A stretch of DNA of 64,000 bases from Isochrysis galbana (lineage: Eukaryota; Haptophyta; Isochrysidales; Isochrysidaceae): assembly GCA_018136815.1 (NCBI GenBank), contig CM030933.1, positions 5,472,282 through 5,536,281 of the forward strand. The letters are read 5' to 3'. Below, piece by piece: positions 1 through 11,410 of the stretch. The notes under the pieces were generated by a model that saw only the letters and a program-made list of their open reading frames with translations, ran no database searches and had not been told where the DNA came from. Both the position numbers and the translations under genes were made by a program. The number at the start of each line of letters is the position of its first letter. Positions within the stretch are counted from its first letter, which is position 1.

Positions 1-900
1 CTTCATACACAAAGCACGCACAACTAGCAGTGACGGAGCCATAAACTCTGCCAGCTCACAATGTCCACAGAATTTGCTTCTCTATCTCTACCTCTACCTC
101 TACCTCTACACATTTTATGATCATCAACACGCATTGCGCATTGCGCATTGCGCACTGCGATTGGCTTCAATGTTCACTGTGTACATGAGTACCATAACTA
201 ACAGCCGCTCACAAAAGGCGAAGGCCCGACTTTGCACTTTGCACCGAGACTGGGCAGGCTGCTTGCGCTTTGGTGTTGATCCCGTTGCCAGTTGTACTGG
301 GAGGCCCAACAAGCACAAGCACCATATTCACAAATGACACCCTTGCAGCTACGCCAATCGCCGCAGCCGCCCGCGCTCACTGTGGACAGTGGCGCACAGC
401 GTCGAAATCGGACATGCCACGGCTTCAATGCTGCCCGCTGCCGTCCCGGTGCTGTGATTGAAACGCGCGAATGAGCCGGCACCGAGCGCGCTGAGGTGGC
501 GTTCCGTCGAATATGGGACACAGCTAAAGTTGAGCCATGGTCCGTTTACAATAATAACCGAATGTATGTAAACATAACACTATGATTGAGTCCACTGGTA
601 CTCCTACGCTCCTACGCACCCGCAATCATACGCCTGGCGCACGGCTTCCTTCTCACATATTCACTCAAGGACAACTTCATGACGCCGTCTTCACATCTCA
701 CGAGAGCCACGCATGCTGCTTAGAATTAGAGTACTCTAGGGCTTCTGTCGGAGCTTCTGCGAGGTAATCGCGAGTTCTCGCCGCCGACGCTAGGTGACCT
801 CATCGACTCGCTCTCGCTCTCTCTTGCTCTCTCTCGTTCTTCCTCGCCCTCCCTCTGCCAGCCGAGTGAGTGAGCTCCAGCCGGGGACGACAAACACACA

Positions 901-990
<90 letters not shown>
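901..990. repeat. (CT)n-(CA)n compound microsatellite
   Basis: About 49 bases of CT repeat run straight into about 39 bases of CA repeat. It sits 100 bases before the start codon of the gene at 1089. The rest of 1-900 holds short pyrimidine-rich stretches and no gene I can support. Confidence 0.95.
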
Positions 991-994
<4 letters not shown>

Positions 995-1088
995 AGCATA
1001 CACACATGTGCGCGCACGCACCACTCTCGCCTCCTGCTGAGCCTGCTGCCTCACTGCCTGCCGTAGAGAAGACTCGCATTGCTCTGCC

Positions 1089-1750
1089 ATGCTCTCCTTG
1101 GTCGCCTCGACGATGTTTCTTGGTCTCCAGCTCGCACCGCTCCGACTATCCGCTCAAACGACGCAAGCAGTCATGCAGGTGCGCATCGCCAAGAAACAGA
1201 TTTCGTACACACCGAATACACAGACCATCTGTGGACTACACTGTGCAGCATTGATCTCATCGCGGGTCTATCGTGCTGGACTAAACATGGCCTGCTTCAG
1301 GTGAAACCGATGCGGGCAGCCCCAGTGATGCAAGAGGAGTCTGATCCCTTCGAGATGGCGACTGCGCAAGGCGACAGCCTTATGATGATGCTCGGCAACC
1401 TTGAGCCGCCACCATCGTTGCCCGGACTCAAGGAGGCCATTTCCTCTGGTGATCTGGGTAAGCTTCGCGTTGCACAATTTGAGCTCCTCATCGATCAAAC
1501 GCTCATGTATGACACCGAGGGTGAGGGAGACAGCATTCGTCTCCTGCCGACCGCGGCGACGATGGCACAGGATGACGATCTGACGAAGGAGAAGATGCGA
1601 TATGTCTACGCCTACGGCATCAAGATGTTCATGGCTGGTTTCTTAGAGCAAGAAACCCTACAGGAAATAATCTTGGAGAGGCTTGCCAAGAAGGTAGGCC
1701 TTGACGGACCGGGATTCGATCAGTGGCTCGAGATGCCTGCCGTCGTCTAG
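1089..1750 (+). CDS. Probable plastid-targeted protein of unknown function, two exons
   Basis: Exons 1089-1178 and 1301-1750 (intron CAG|GTGCGC ... TTCAG|GTG, phase 0) give 179 residues. Exon 1 encodes a hydrophobic signal-like start (MLSLVASTMFLGLQLAPLRL). It is followed by a basic stretch and RAAPVMQEE, which resembles the two-part presequence and cleavage region of plastid proteins in algae with secondary plastids. The mature part is acidic. It ends in a compact helical block, YAYGIKMFMAGFLEQETLQE, and then RLAKKVGLDGPGFDQWLEMP; I recall this style of C-terminus from unnamed algal plastid proteins but cannot name a family. Reading without the intron leaves the frame open from 1079, so the intron is inferred from the targeting peptide and the clean splice borders. 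A CT/CA microsatellite lies just upstream. Confidence 0.6.
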
Positions 1751-2224
1751 AGCCAGCGCCAAAACTGCGTTCTAGACACATAGCGATTCGGGAGGCCTCT
1801 CACAAAACGAATGCCATGGGTGGAGACGCCACAACGGCTAGCGAACGCTCTGTGCAGACGGGGTCGCTATTAGAATTTGGGCTACCCTTTTAATTGCGGC
1901 GGGCAGTCGCTTTGCCTTTGCGTAGCAACATACATATCCTTAACCTTCTTTTAAAAACACGCTCTTGAAGGTGTCCGCTACCGCTACGCTACTAATACTA
2001 CGAACTGCGCCCACCATAGGGATCCCGCCGCCCTCGTCCCTAATGCACTCCCCTCTCCGCTCCCCCCCCTCGTTCCTTTGTCTTTGGTGTCGCGGGTCAA
2101 CCCATGTGCACTACTTTCTACTTTGGGCCTAGCGTTGGGGGGCAGGGCTGCGACAGGGACAGGATTTTTTAATTTTGTGAGTGCTAGTGTTAGTGTGATG
2201 TCTCGGAGTGACCAGAGCATGAAT

Positions 2225-2330
2225 GAAGCTGCAACTTGAGCCCCCCCCCCCCTTTTTTTTACGCTCCCCCCGCCTATTTTGGTATATAAGCAGCTTTGCC
2301 CCTCAACTTTGCCGGTCGGAGGGGTAGCGG
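2225..2330 (+). repeat. Dispersed repeat module, copy 1 (poly-C plus ATATAAGCAGC block)
   Basis: A poly-C/poly-T run is followed by TATAAGCAGCTTTGCCCCTC and AACTTTGCC. The same order, with the same roughly 34-base block, recurs at 29940-30045. A weaker relative (GTGCAACTTGA, poly-C and TTTTGGTATA motifs) lies at 51300-51545. The stretch 1751-2800 around it holds no gene I can support. Confidence 0.6.
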
Positions 2331-3029
2331 CCACCAGCCATTTTGTGCCACCATGATGCCCCGATGCCCCATGCATGGGGTTAAATAAAGAATGCTACAT
2401 GCTACATGCTACCGTGAAAGTGGCACACACACTCCCATCACATCCGGTCACCCTCTTCAGAGTGTGTTGCATCAGACGCGCGCGGCCGCTTGTGCTTATG
2501 GTCTGCGGAACCTCACGGCGCCTCTCCACCACAAGACGACTCAAATGAGGGTGACCAAAGAGTGCCAGTACGATCCAAGAAATCGGAATGATGGACAACT
2601 AGTAGTATATGCATATAGATACAAATCGAAGTCAAACACGCGATCTACTGTCACCAATACTGCGATTACGAAGATGAAGACGGCAACCGCGTAGCTTGTT
2701 GTCGTGGATGAAGGGAGCCTCATCATCATCATGCCGCACGCTCTACCTTTAGAGCGTGCCCCCTTTCCCGCGCCCTGCCTCCTTCCCCTCTCCCGCCGCG
2801 TAATCTATCTTTAGAGCGTGTCTCCCCCACACCCCGTTCCTCCCCTCTCCTCCCGCCCCAAGTTCCCGCGCACGCGACTCACGGCCGGGACCCCTTTCTT
2901 CCGTGCTCTCTCGCATCATCGCGGCGTTCCCTTGTTCCCTTGGGCAGAGAGGGTCGGAGGGTTTCCGCGTTCGCCGTTTCCCCCCGCTCCTCCAGCGCCC
3001 GCTCCCGCTCCCTTCCCGTTCCATTAGTT

Positions 3030-3650
3030 TCCCGGGGAACGGCAGAGGGGGGGGGGAAGGTAATCTGCGGAGGGGGGGGAACGGCGGAGGGGGGGGGGGA
3101 AACGGCGGAGGGGGGGGAAGGACATCTGGGGAGGGGGGAGGGGGGGGGGGAACCACAACATTGCCCCAACTCCCTCCCACATTCACGTATTTTTCCCGGC
3201 TTGGGCTTGGCCGGGGAAACACAGGAAACTGCGGAGGAGGGGGAAACTGCGGAGGGGGAGGGAAACCACAACATTCACCCAACTCCCAACTCCCTCCCAC
3301 ATTCACGTATATTTTTCCCGGCTTGCGCTGGTGGCTGGGGAAGCACAGGAAACTGCGGAGGAGGGGGGGGGGAACTGAGGGGGGGGGGGGGGGACTGCGG
3401 AGGGGGGGGAACTGCAGAGGGGGGGGGGATGCAGAAGGGGGGGGGGAAGGGGAAGGGAATGCAGAGGGGCCCAGTTCTGTTACCTGCATTTCTTACCTTA
3501 GACGCGTGAACAATTACCGTAACGGTAAAAATAAAACTCAAATCCTCGAATTTCGAGATGAAAATCGGCGAACCTGGACTTGAGCCCAGGGAGAATCCGA
3601 ATCTGCACGCCTTGCGCGACCACGGCGAACATAGAAGACGGTATATAGAT
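3030..3650 (-). repeat. SINE-like repeat with G-rich minisatellite tail, inverted copy 1
   Basis: Read on the minus strand, a tRNA-like head lies at about 3560-3640 with a B-box-like GGGCTCAAGTCC. Then come a body containing ACCGTTACGGTAA and a tail built of many CCGCAGTTCCCCC units (about 3030-3450). The same modules in the same order occur in the opposite direction at 7455-7790. Head, body and tail therefore look like one mobile unit; a tRNA-derived SINE is the best fit. I see no gene between 3650 and 4521, only a purine-rich tract (4041-4360) that becomes pyrimidine-rich just before the next start codon. Confidence 0.55.
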
Positions 3651-4521
3651 ATAGCGAAGAAGGCTCGTACTCGTGCCGAAATATTCATGCCAAAAGGCCT
3701 GAATACAACAGCAGCTCACCTGTTGCTCCTTGCCTGTTCGCGCCCCTTTGCCCTTTGTGGCCGAACTGGCCTTGTTCTCGCGCCCCTTTGTAGCCTGCCT
3801 CGCCTCGTTCGCTCCGGCCAGGTTTTCGCAAAATGTTTTTCACCTTCACCTTCACCCTTTGTAGCCCTTCACCTGCACGGGGGGGGCCACCTGATGGCGG
3901 AGGGGAAAGCGCCGGGGAAGTGGGGGTGTAGAAAGTATGCTACGGTAGGCAGTGGTTCCATGCGCCACGAGTGCGGTGAGAATATTATGAAGTTTTTTAA
4001 AGGCACATACTAGCGCACTAGTACAAGTACTTACTGGGGACTAGTGTCAAGAGTGTTTCTTCTGTGTGAAAGGCCTATGAAAGGAACAGAGAGGAGAGAG
4101 AGGGGGGGCGGCAAAGGTCAGAAGATGGAGAGCGGGACAGAGAGAGTGAGATAAGGAGGAGTGAAGGAAACGTGGGAGGAAGAGAGAGGAGAGAAAAGAG
4201 TGAGTGAGGTACAGCGAGGAGTAGGAGAATGAAAGGAATGTGGGAGGTAAGAGTAGAGGAGAGAAAAGACTGAGTGAGATACAGGGAGGAGGAGTGAGAG
4301 AATCAAAGGAAGAATAGAGGTAGAGGAGAGAGAGAGGAGAGAACAGAGTGAGAGAGGGGTGCTTTCCGCTCGAGCCCGCCAGTCGCTCGGCGAGAGAGCG
4401 GGAGCAGTGGCGCGACTCTCCCGCCTGCTCTCTCTCCTCTGCCTCCTTCGCCCTCTGTGCGCGACCACCTACCCCTCCCCTCCCCGCCCTCCTACCCGCT
4501 CCTCCCACCCTCTCCTTCTCG

Positions 4522-6986
4522 ATGCGGCCTCTCGACGAGCGGCTGCGCCCTCGGCGGGCAGGGGGCACACGCAGCGCACTGCTGCTCGCAGGCGGTGCCA
4601 TCGGCCTCTGTCTTCCCTTACTGCTCTACACGCAGTATATGTGGGCCTCCCGCCGGAGGGGCGGAGAGAATTCGGTGGCGCAGATGTCAAACACTGCCAC
4701 AGCGCTCGCAGAGCTCGCCAGACGCAACACTCGCCTCGTCTCGCAGCTGCTTCCGCCCAACGGCTCAGGAGTACTGTCAGCCTCCCCCGCAACCGCATCG
4801 CCCTCCGAAGTCACTGCTGGCGATGCGCGCGCACCCACGGATGCGCTCGCTGGCAGCCACAGGCCATGGTTGCGTATTGCGATAATTTCCGTAGGGAGGA
4901 CCTCTGGAGCAGAGTATTTGCTCCACACATTGCGCGCACTATTGCACTGCCGGCCAACAAGGATGCGCCACCCACTTCGTTCTGCCATGGAGATCGTCGT
5001 CGTGAATAATCACGAGCCTGCAGGTGATCATGCAGTGCTTCAGCGAGCTCGCATGATCTTTGCGGGCCGCATTCGCTTCATCGCCAAGTCTCAGGGCGAG
5101 CCATCGCCTGCATGCAAGAGGCATGAAGGCCGAAAGGTAGGCAAAAGGCAAGTGGGAGAGGGGCACGCTAAGACCTCCTCGTCCCTTGGCACGGTGCTGC
5201 TACCACAGACTCCCCATCGTAGACTAGCAGGCCTGCTGCTTGCACCATTTGTCCGCTTGTTCCTCAGGCACGCCGTCACCAAAAATGAGCTCACTGGAGC
5301 ATCTTCTGGTCGTGGCAGGTCACCGCCAAGGTGTTCCGTCAAACTTGTGACCTCGTGCTCGGCCTGCGTGCGCTGACGGAACAGCTTGCACTTGCAGAGC
5401 ACTTGCTGGTGATGGAAGATGACTGGCTGATATGTCCAAATGCAATTATGGCCCTGGCTTATGCCATCGATAAGGTAAGCTGATGCCTCAGGACTGAGTT
5501 CACCTCATATGCATCAATCTCATGCGTTTGGAAGTGGGCAGCATCATTTCAGCTTCGAAGCGCGTCCTGACGATTGTTGGTTGCACCAGGAGTCTCTTGA
5601 ACATCCTCGGCCTCCATCACTGCATTCTGGTGCAAGGCATCTCCGACTCCTTGGGCTGAGCCTCATCGTGCACCCCCGTTGCGCCAGGCCTATGCTTACG
5701 ATGACCGATGGATTGCACTACGGGTTTCTTATGGCTTCAATGGCTTTGTGATCCGCGACTCCGATTTGCCCTCTTTGATCACCCACCTCGCTGCTCATCC
5801 CTCACGGAGACCTCCTGACCATCTTCTTTTCGAATGGTGAGCTGCCGGCCACAGCCACCCTTGTGCTAAAGATCCCAGTACTTCGCCTCTGACGGGGTTG
5901 TACTTGCGGGTCAGGTTCTCGGGCGAACGCCCCGATACCGCCAAGTTTGCACTTGGACGATCCTACCGCATTTTTCGCCACAACCTTTTCTTTCACATTG
6001 GGTCCATTTCCACACTTAATCAGCCGGCCAAGCGCTTCACGCCCGGGTGTTACGCTCTGATGTATGATTGGTAAGCTACGTCGTTACGCATGAGTGGGCG
6101 GGCCGAGGGACAAGCCGTGCGCGCCTAGGCACCCAGTATTCCTCACCGCTGTCGTTGGCGTACTCGATGGGTGTGGCGGCACTTGCCACAAGAATATTCC
6201 ACACCCCGTTTCCCGCTTCACCCTCACCCCCATCCCATTCATTAGGCTTCTCCCTCCAGAAATTTTCAATGAGAAAGATTGTCCTCATGACGATCTATGG
6301 CCATGCAAAGAAGCCGAGGTCGAATCGGCAAGGGCCTTGTTCGGTAGTCCGAGTGAGGCGCCACAGGGCTCACCACCGCGGGTGCAATGGTCAGCGGTGG
6401 AATGGAAGAGCGCTCCGCTGACACCTACACCATTCGCCACATCATCTATCGATCCAAACCGGGATTTGGCAATAGGGCGGGATGATGAGGCGCCTTTGCA
6501 GAGAGGCGCAACGGGGCAAGCCGATAGGAACGGTTCGACGGCGAGCGCGAGTCATGCTGCAAGCGATGCAGATGACGGTGCCACCCTTGGCCGGGGACAG
6601 ACACTTATGGCCGAGCGTGCAGAGTCATGCGCCCATGCGTGTGAAAAAATTGGGTTGCATTGCTCTCTAGTTGGACTGCGAGAGCTGAACTCGTGTGACG
6701 CAGTGCGCCGACATCTTCAATGTCTGAAAGGCTGTGAGGGTTCCGTTGGAGGTGAGTCACACAGCAACTTTCGAGCCACCAGCCGTCATGCACGGCCTAG
6801 CCTTACTTGCATCACCAAATATCGACCTCCCAAGCCATTCCGCACCCCTTCTCAGTGGATCAGCCCGCCGAAGTAGCGGAAGACGCGCCACAATCGGCCA
6901 AACCGGGAACTTGCCTGATAACATCGGGTCCACTGGACTGCCACGGCTCACACCCGCACACTTCCCGTCTCTGCCCATGTGAGTGA
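4522..6986 (+). CDS. GT54-like (MGAT4-type) glycosyltransferase with Cys-rich C-terminal tail
   Basis: Six exons, 4522-5136, 5319-5474, 5688-5836, 5915-6070, 6246-6751 and 6856-6986, join in phase to 570 residues. A short basic tail and one membrane helix (about residues 18-40, SALLLAGGAIGLCLPLLLYT) give the type II topology of Golgi transferases, then a stem. The catalytic part begins WLRIAIISVGRTSGAEYLLH. It carries LLVMEDDW (residues about 236-241, an acidic metal-binding motif) and WIALRVSYGFNGFVIRDSDL, the arrangement of N-acetylglucosaminyltransferase IV (GT54). The exon 5/6 tail has regularly spaced cysteines and ends DQPAEV ... RLCPC; I associate this tail with GT18-type (MGAT5-like) algal and plant proteins. 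Expected role: adding sugar to glycoproteins in the Golgi; donor and acceptor cannot be read. A CT-rich leader precedes the ATG. Confidence 0.8.
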
Positions 6987-7199
6987 AGTCAATCAGCACC
7001 TGGATCGTTACTTTGACTCTCCTTCATCGAACGAAGCACTGCAAGCTGCAACTACTAAAACCGCAGTGCATCCTGTAGTAGCACGAGTGAGAAGCGCAGT
7101 TGAGTGCGGCTATCTAAAACCCTCCCGCAAACAATTAGAGGCTGAGCATCATATCAAGGCAGTGAAGGACCGCTTGTTCTATAGGGGTAGGCGGTTATA

Positions 7200-7330
7200 T
7201 CCCGTTCCGCAGAAGACATTTGGGCAGGTTTTTGGGAACGCGACATTTTCGAAATGTCCCAAGACATTTGGGCCCCCTAGGGGGGCGCTCGCGCGCGAAA
7301 GTGCGCGCGGGAGCTGCGCTTCTACGCTTA
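7200..7330. repeat. Clustered small palindromes
   Basis: Short self-complementary segments follow one another: GACATTTCGAAAATGTC-like sequence around 7240-7258, GGGCCCCCTAGGGGGGC around 7270-7286, and alternating GCGC runs. They could fold into stacked hairpins. Nothing codes here. Confidence 0.4.
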
Positions 7331-7454
7331 TTTATACCAGTCATGTCGTTGAAAATAGTTGCGCGCTTGGCGCGTATTACAAGTGGAAGACAGAGGTCGG
7401 TTAGGTGAATAAGATGCTCGTTTACGGTAGTATTCCCGTTTCGGTCGTAGACTC

Positions 7455-7790
7455 TAACTCAGAGAGCTCGGCAGCGGCGCGTGGCGCGACGGGTGCGGAC
7501 GCCCCCTGGGCTCAAGTCCTGGTTCACCGATTTTCGTTTCGAAACTCGACGAGGATATTTGAGTTTTATTTTTACCGTTACGGTAAATGTTCACGGGTTT
7601 TAAAAAAATCTGAAGATTCATTGTTCACGAGTTTAAGGTAAGAAACAAGAAACGCAGGTAGCGGAGCTGGGCCACTTGCTTTCAGATTTCCCCTCCGCAG
7701 TTCCCCCCCTCCGCAGTCCCCCCCCCCTCCGCAGTTCCCCCCTCCGCAGTTCCCCCCCCCCCCGCCGTCGGCTTTTATTCCGTAGTCCGA
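7455..7790 (+). repeat. SINE-like repeat with C-rich minisatellite tail, copy 2
   Basis: This is the forward-strand relative of 3030-3650. The tRNA-like head (about 7470-7535) has an A-box-like TGGCGCGACGG and a B-box-like GGGCTCAAGTCC. It is followed by the GAGTTTTATTTTTACCGTTA body and the CCGCAGTTCCCCC tail. The two copies point outward-to-inward around the glycosyltransferase gene, about 4.4 kb apart. Confidence 0.55.
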
Positions 7791-7839
7791 ACCGCCTGGT
7801 CCTGCTGCAGCACGAGCCGCAGCTGCTCCCGGGGGTGCA

Positions 7840-8069
7840 CTAGGCCCTAGCAGGGCGTCGAACTCTTCGTTGAAGTAAGGAAAGCTGCGTTTCAGGGAAG
7901 GATCCAGTAGCAGAATGGTGTCCGGAATGCGGTCGATCTCTCGCTGCCATCGAGCAACGAAGTCAGCCGAGCCATAATTGAGTGCGCCCACAGAGTATGA
8001 GTATGAGGCGAACTTCGCGATGGTACCCATGATGCCCTTGTCCGTCGCCCAATCCTTCTTCGGGGTCAC
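7840..8069 (-). other. Open frame of unknown origin, probably a coding remnant
   Basis: The minus strand reads open with coding-like composition: KKDWATDKGIMGTIAKFASY, then a stretch with FVARWQREIDRIPDTILLLD and FPYFNEEFDALL. I do not recognise the family, and I find no start codon or splice sites I trust. It lies among repeats, so a mobile-element or gene remnant is likely. Confidence 0.3.
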
Positions 8070-8331
8070 CTCGGGCTGGCATCGTGCGCGTCGGCGTGGA
8101 TTGGTCTGATGAGGAGGTAGGGGCCATAAAAGTCAGTAGGTACCACTGGTACAATCCCGTCATGGGCAGGGCTACCAGGGGCACTGTCATTGCTCCCTCG
8201 GACGGACTGCCCCGACGATCGGATCTCGCCGACGCGCAATGGCGGGCGCCGAGCCTCCCTGACCCTATGAGTTGTGCGCCCTGTTTAGTGGGTTGTCAGG
8301 GCAAACCTGGGCACCCCAAGCGGGGAGATGA

Positions 8332-8655
8332 CAGGGGAGACCCTCGGGGGGAGGGAGCGAACCTTGGGGAAGATCGGCGAGGCAAAGCAACGCGCGTGGA
8401 GGCGGTGATCTAGCCGAGGAATGGGCGAGCGCAAAAGCGCTCGTAGCCACCTTCCTCAGGGAAGAAACGCGGGCCAGAAGAACGCCCACTATCCAATCTA
8501 CACTGGAAAAAACAATCGCGACGCTCAACATAAAACTCATCAAAAAGGGGCCAGACGCAGATCTCACGAGGGAGATCGCAGAAACCAACCGTAAACTGGC
8601 AAACGAACGCGGCAAGACGCCCCTAAGACACCTCCCCATATACGACAATCTCCGA
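8332..8655 (+). other. Open frame running into the assembly gap
   Basis: The plus strand is open from about 8332 to the gap. It has charged, helix-rich composition (AKALVATFLREETRARRTPT, then KTIATLNIKLIKKGPDADLT). The family is not recognised, and the end is lost in the gap. It might be the start of a transposable-element protein; that is a guess from its neighbourhood. Confidence 0.3.
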
Positions 8656-8755
8656 NNNNNNNNNNNNNNNNNNNNNNNNNNNNNNNNNNNNNNNNNNNNN
8701 NNNNNNNNNNNNNNNNNNNNNNNNNNNNNNNNNNNNNNNNNNNNNNNNNNNNNNN
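8656..8755. other. Assembly gap of exactly 100 N
   Basis: A run of 100 N, a conventional placeholder for a gap of unknown size. It cuts the condensin gene that ends at 8756. Confidence 0.99.
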
Positions 8756-11410
8756 GCCATTTGTAAGAGTGCGGCGGGGGGCGCGTCGGCGAGCATGGCA
8801 CAAAGAAGAAGCTTGAGGACCTGCACCACAAGGAAGATGGAATCGGTTGTATAAGAAGTCATTGCGATCCAGCCGAAATGTTGACTATCCACCAAGAACT
8901 TGGCTATGCGAGTGTGCGTTCGCTATTCTCTTGCACCTATGCCCCGCCACATCACCTTCACAACTGCTGCTGGGGTGGCGAGCTTTGGCAGATGTTTGAG
9001 CAGTGCCGCTGCCGCTGCGCGTTTTCCAACACAGAGCTCGACTAGCTTCTCGAGCTGCGATGGAGAAGAGCTGCCCGCCGGAAGATGGAGAGGCAAGAGC
9101 AGCCGAGCGATTCGCAATTGTAGCGACGGAGGCTCCACAGGTAGGCGACAGAGAAGGGTCGCCGGGCGAAAGATGGACTGCCAATTAAGGCCGCGGACCT
9201 TCGGGCACGGGTGATGCGAAGCGGCGTAAGCACGATTTGACATCGAGCAGTAGTGCTCACCTCACCAGATGTGCAAGCTGATGACATCGTGGCCACGCAC
9301 ACGTACCTTTGCAATCTCGACGGCAAGTTCAATTGTAGCCGACCTTACTCGTTGTGAAGTGTCATTCACGAGAGGTGCAAGGTGCGTGATGGGCGACTTG
9401 ACAGCCGAGGATCCGCGCAGGGTGGAGATGCATGATGGAGAACTTGCATGATGTAGCAAATATTTGAGGCCAGTCGGCACCGCTGCTCTTACTGCGTTGG
9501 ATGCGGTGTCGTGAGCCAGCTCTCGGGTGAGCAGATGTAGAAGCGGCGTGGAAGTTGTCGACGGGATAAGATCCCAGAACAAGGCGAGGATACGGCACAC
9601 TCCCTATTTGTAGTGCAAACAAGGCAAATTCAGCTAAGGGTAGGGCAGTATGCGGATGGCGTGGTGCCCCGTAGATTGTAGCACTTCTTATCATGTCGGC
9701 TTGCAAGCACACGAGTCCGCCCCTCTGTACCTGTACGGCTACGATGCGCACGGTAACCGCTTCGTCTTTCAGAAGAGTTGTCAGAGCATCGAATTGGCGT
9801 TGGAGGAGGGAGTCAAGCTGTAATGGGGTTGGATGGGGATGGTACAGTTTCACCCACTGAGCTGGCACATCGGCTTCATGCGTTGGGCGGCGTGCAGTCA
9901 GCGAGTGTCGTACTCAGTGCAGACAGCATCGCAGAGAAAGGAGGTTCAAGAACGCAACGGGAACCCAGTGGCCCGGGGCATGGACCAGCCTCACCTCCGT
10001 CAAGGGCATTGATGGATCCTGCAACGGGAAAGCCTCGACAAGGATGGTAGCAGCATTCCGGCGGACATTTGCGTTTGCGACGGCGAGCGATCTCCACAGA
10101 ATGGGCTCGTAGAGGCGCAAGAGAGCGCCATCGACACCACGCTGGCGTTTTTGATTGTGAATGTATGAGAGAGTCTGGTGAAGAGCCGTCGACATGGATG
10201 CAGATGAGGCGTGCACCTGAGTGGTCGCATGTTTGGATGAAGGGCAACGTTGTTGTGGACTCTCAACACGAAGCTGCTTATACTAGTGTATACACTAGAT
10301 GGCAAAGGTGACAAGCTCTGAAGATCCCACAAGCCTAGATTGATGCGGACAGTGTGCATACAAGAGGTGGTGAGGCGCATACCGCATGGAACATGAGGTC
10401 TTGCAGGCACCCCTCTTCAATCTTCTCGAGGTAAACGCCAGATGCCGCCCTCCAGGCCTTGAAGTAAATTTCGCCATAAATCTCGCGCAATGATTTTCGG
10501 CACACCGGAATCTGTGTAAGTCGAGGCGCAAAAGAGACGTGCTCATGGTATGAAATGCCGTGATGCATGGCGAGGGTCCATGACGGTGGTCTGTCCCACC
10601 GACCAAAATTATGAGGACAAGGTATTGACTATCCAGCGGGGGGAAGTACAGGTCCGAGAGTGCGGAAGGTCGCCCCTGCGAGCTTCCTCCGCCCCGGAGA
10701 CGCACCTGCGCGCGGATGGCGCGATGAAGATCCGCGATGAATGGCGGGTGCAGGCCAAAAAAGTAGACGAGCAACCTGCGGCCCTCTGCACAGCGTAGTA
10801 CTAGTGGCTTGATGAGGCAATGAAGTAACAGCTTCTTGAGCGCGCTGACCGAAGGGTCCGCGTAGTCCAGCACGCCTAACGCGCTCCGCACAGCCCAAAG
10901 CCGACGCACATCAGCGGTCGTGGCCTGCTCGTGAAGCGCCGACACAAGTAGGTAGGAGATGGTCTGAGGAACGAGCTCTTCGCGACCCGGCCTCTCGGCA
11001 AGCCACCATGCCTCACACAACTCTACGATGGATGCCTGCAGCGTCGAGGCCCGTGGGTCTTGCAGGTCGAAAATGATGTCGTGGAGCGCTTCTGCAACTG
11101 CGAGAAGCGCATGCGGCACCTGGTACCCCGGCTCATTTACAATGGCCTTTGCGACGGCGGCGGCGGCGGTGAGCGTGTCCAGGGAGTCGAGGAGAACTTG
11201 ATCATCCTCTGTCTGTGCCGCTTCCGATTGGAGCGCAGGCCTGGCGCCAAGTAGTGCTGTGCGCACGTGTGTGGCGAGCGCGTCTGCCAGCCTCTCGAGC
11301 TCTCTGCCGCTTAGCCCGTCGAGTGCCTCGCCGCCTTCCTCATCGAGGAGGGCTTGGAGCGCCCGAGGTGAGGCTTCCAGCTGCTCAAGCATTGCCTCCC
11401 GCTTCGACAT
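8756..11410 (-). CDS. NCAPG2: Condensin-2 complex subunit G2, N-terminal half, partial
   Basis: Seven exons on the minus strand, 11410-10706, 10511-10383, 10216-9995, 9817-9731, 9603-9307, 9198-8956 and 8820 into the gap, all joined in phase 0, give 582 visible residues. The order of conserved blocks follows animal NCAPG2: SIVELCEAWW, RLWAVRSALG..DYADPS, EIYFKAWRAASG, GALLRLYEPILWRSL, ATILVEAFPLQDP, GVCRILALFWDLIP, ELAHDTASNAVR. These are HEAT-type helical repeats. The human protein is about 1140 residues, so roughly half is present. Family role: a HAWK subunit of condensin II that helps compact chromosomes. The start MSKREAMLEQL resembles the animal N-terminus. The sense-strand leader (11411-11780) is pyrimidine-rich. 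The gene should continue below 8656, but I do not find it there. Confidence 0.88.

Noticed and set aside
794-1066. Open frames through the CT/CA microsatellite
   Set aside because: Simple repeats stay open in all frames; the peptides are SLSLSL/THTHTH with no gene signals.
2903-3583. Long Gly-rich frames over 2900-3580 on both strands
   Set aside because: They translate a G-rich minisatellite; no start context and no conserved block.
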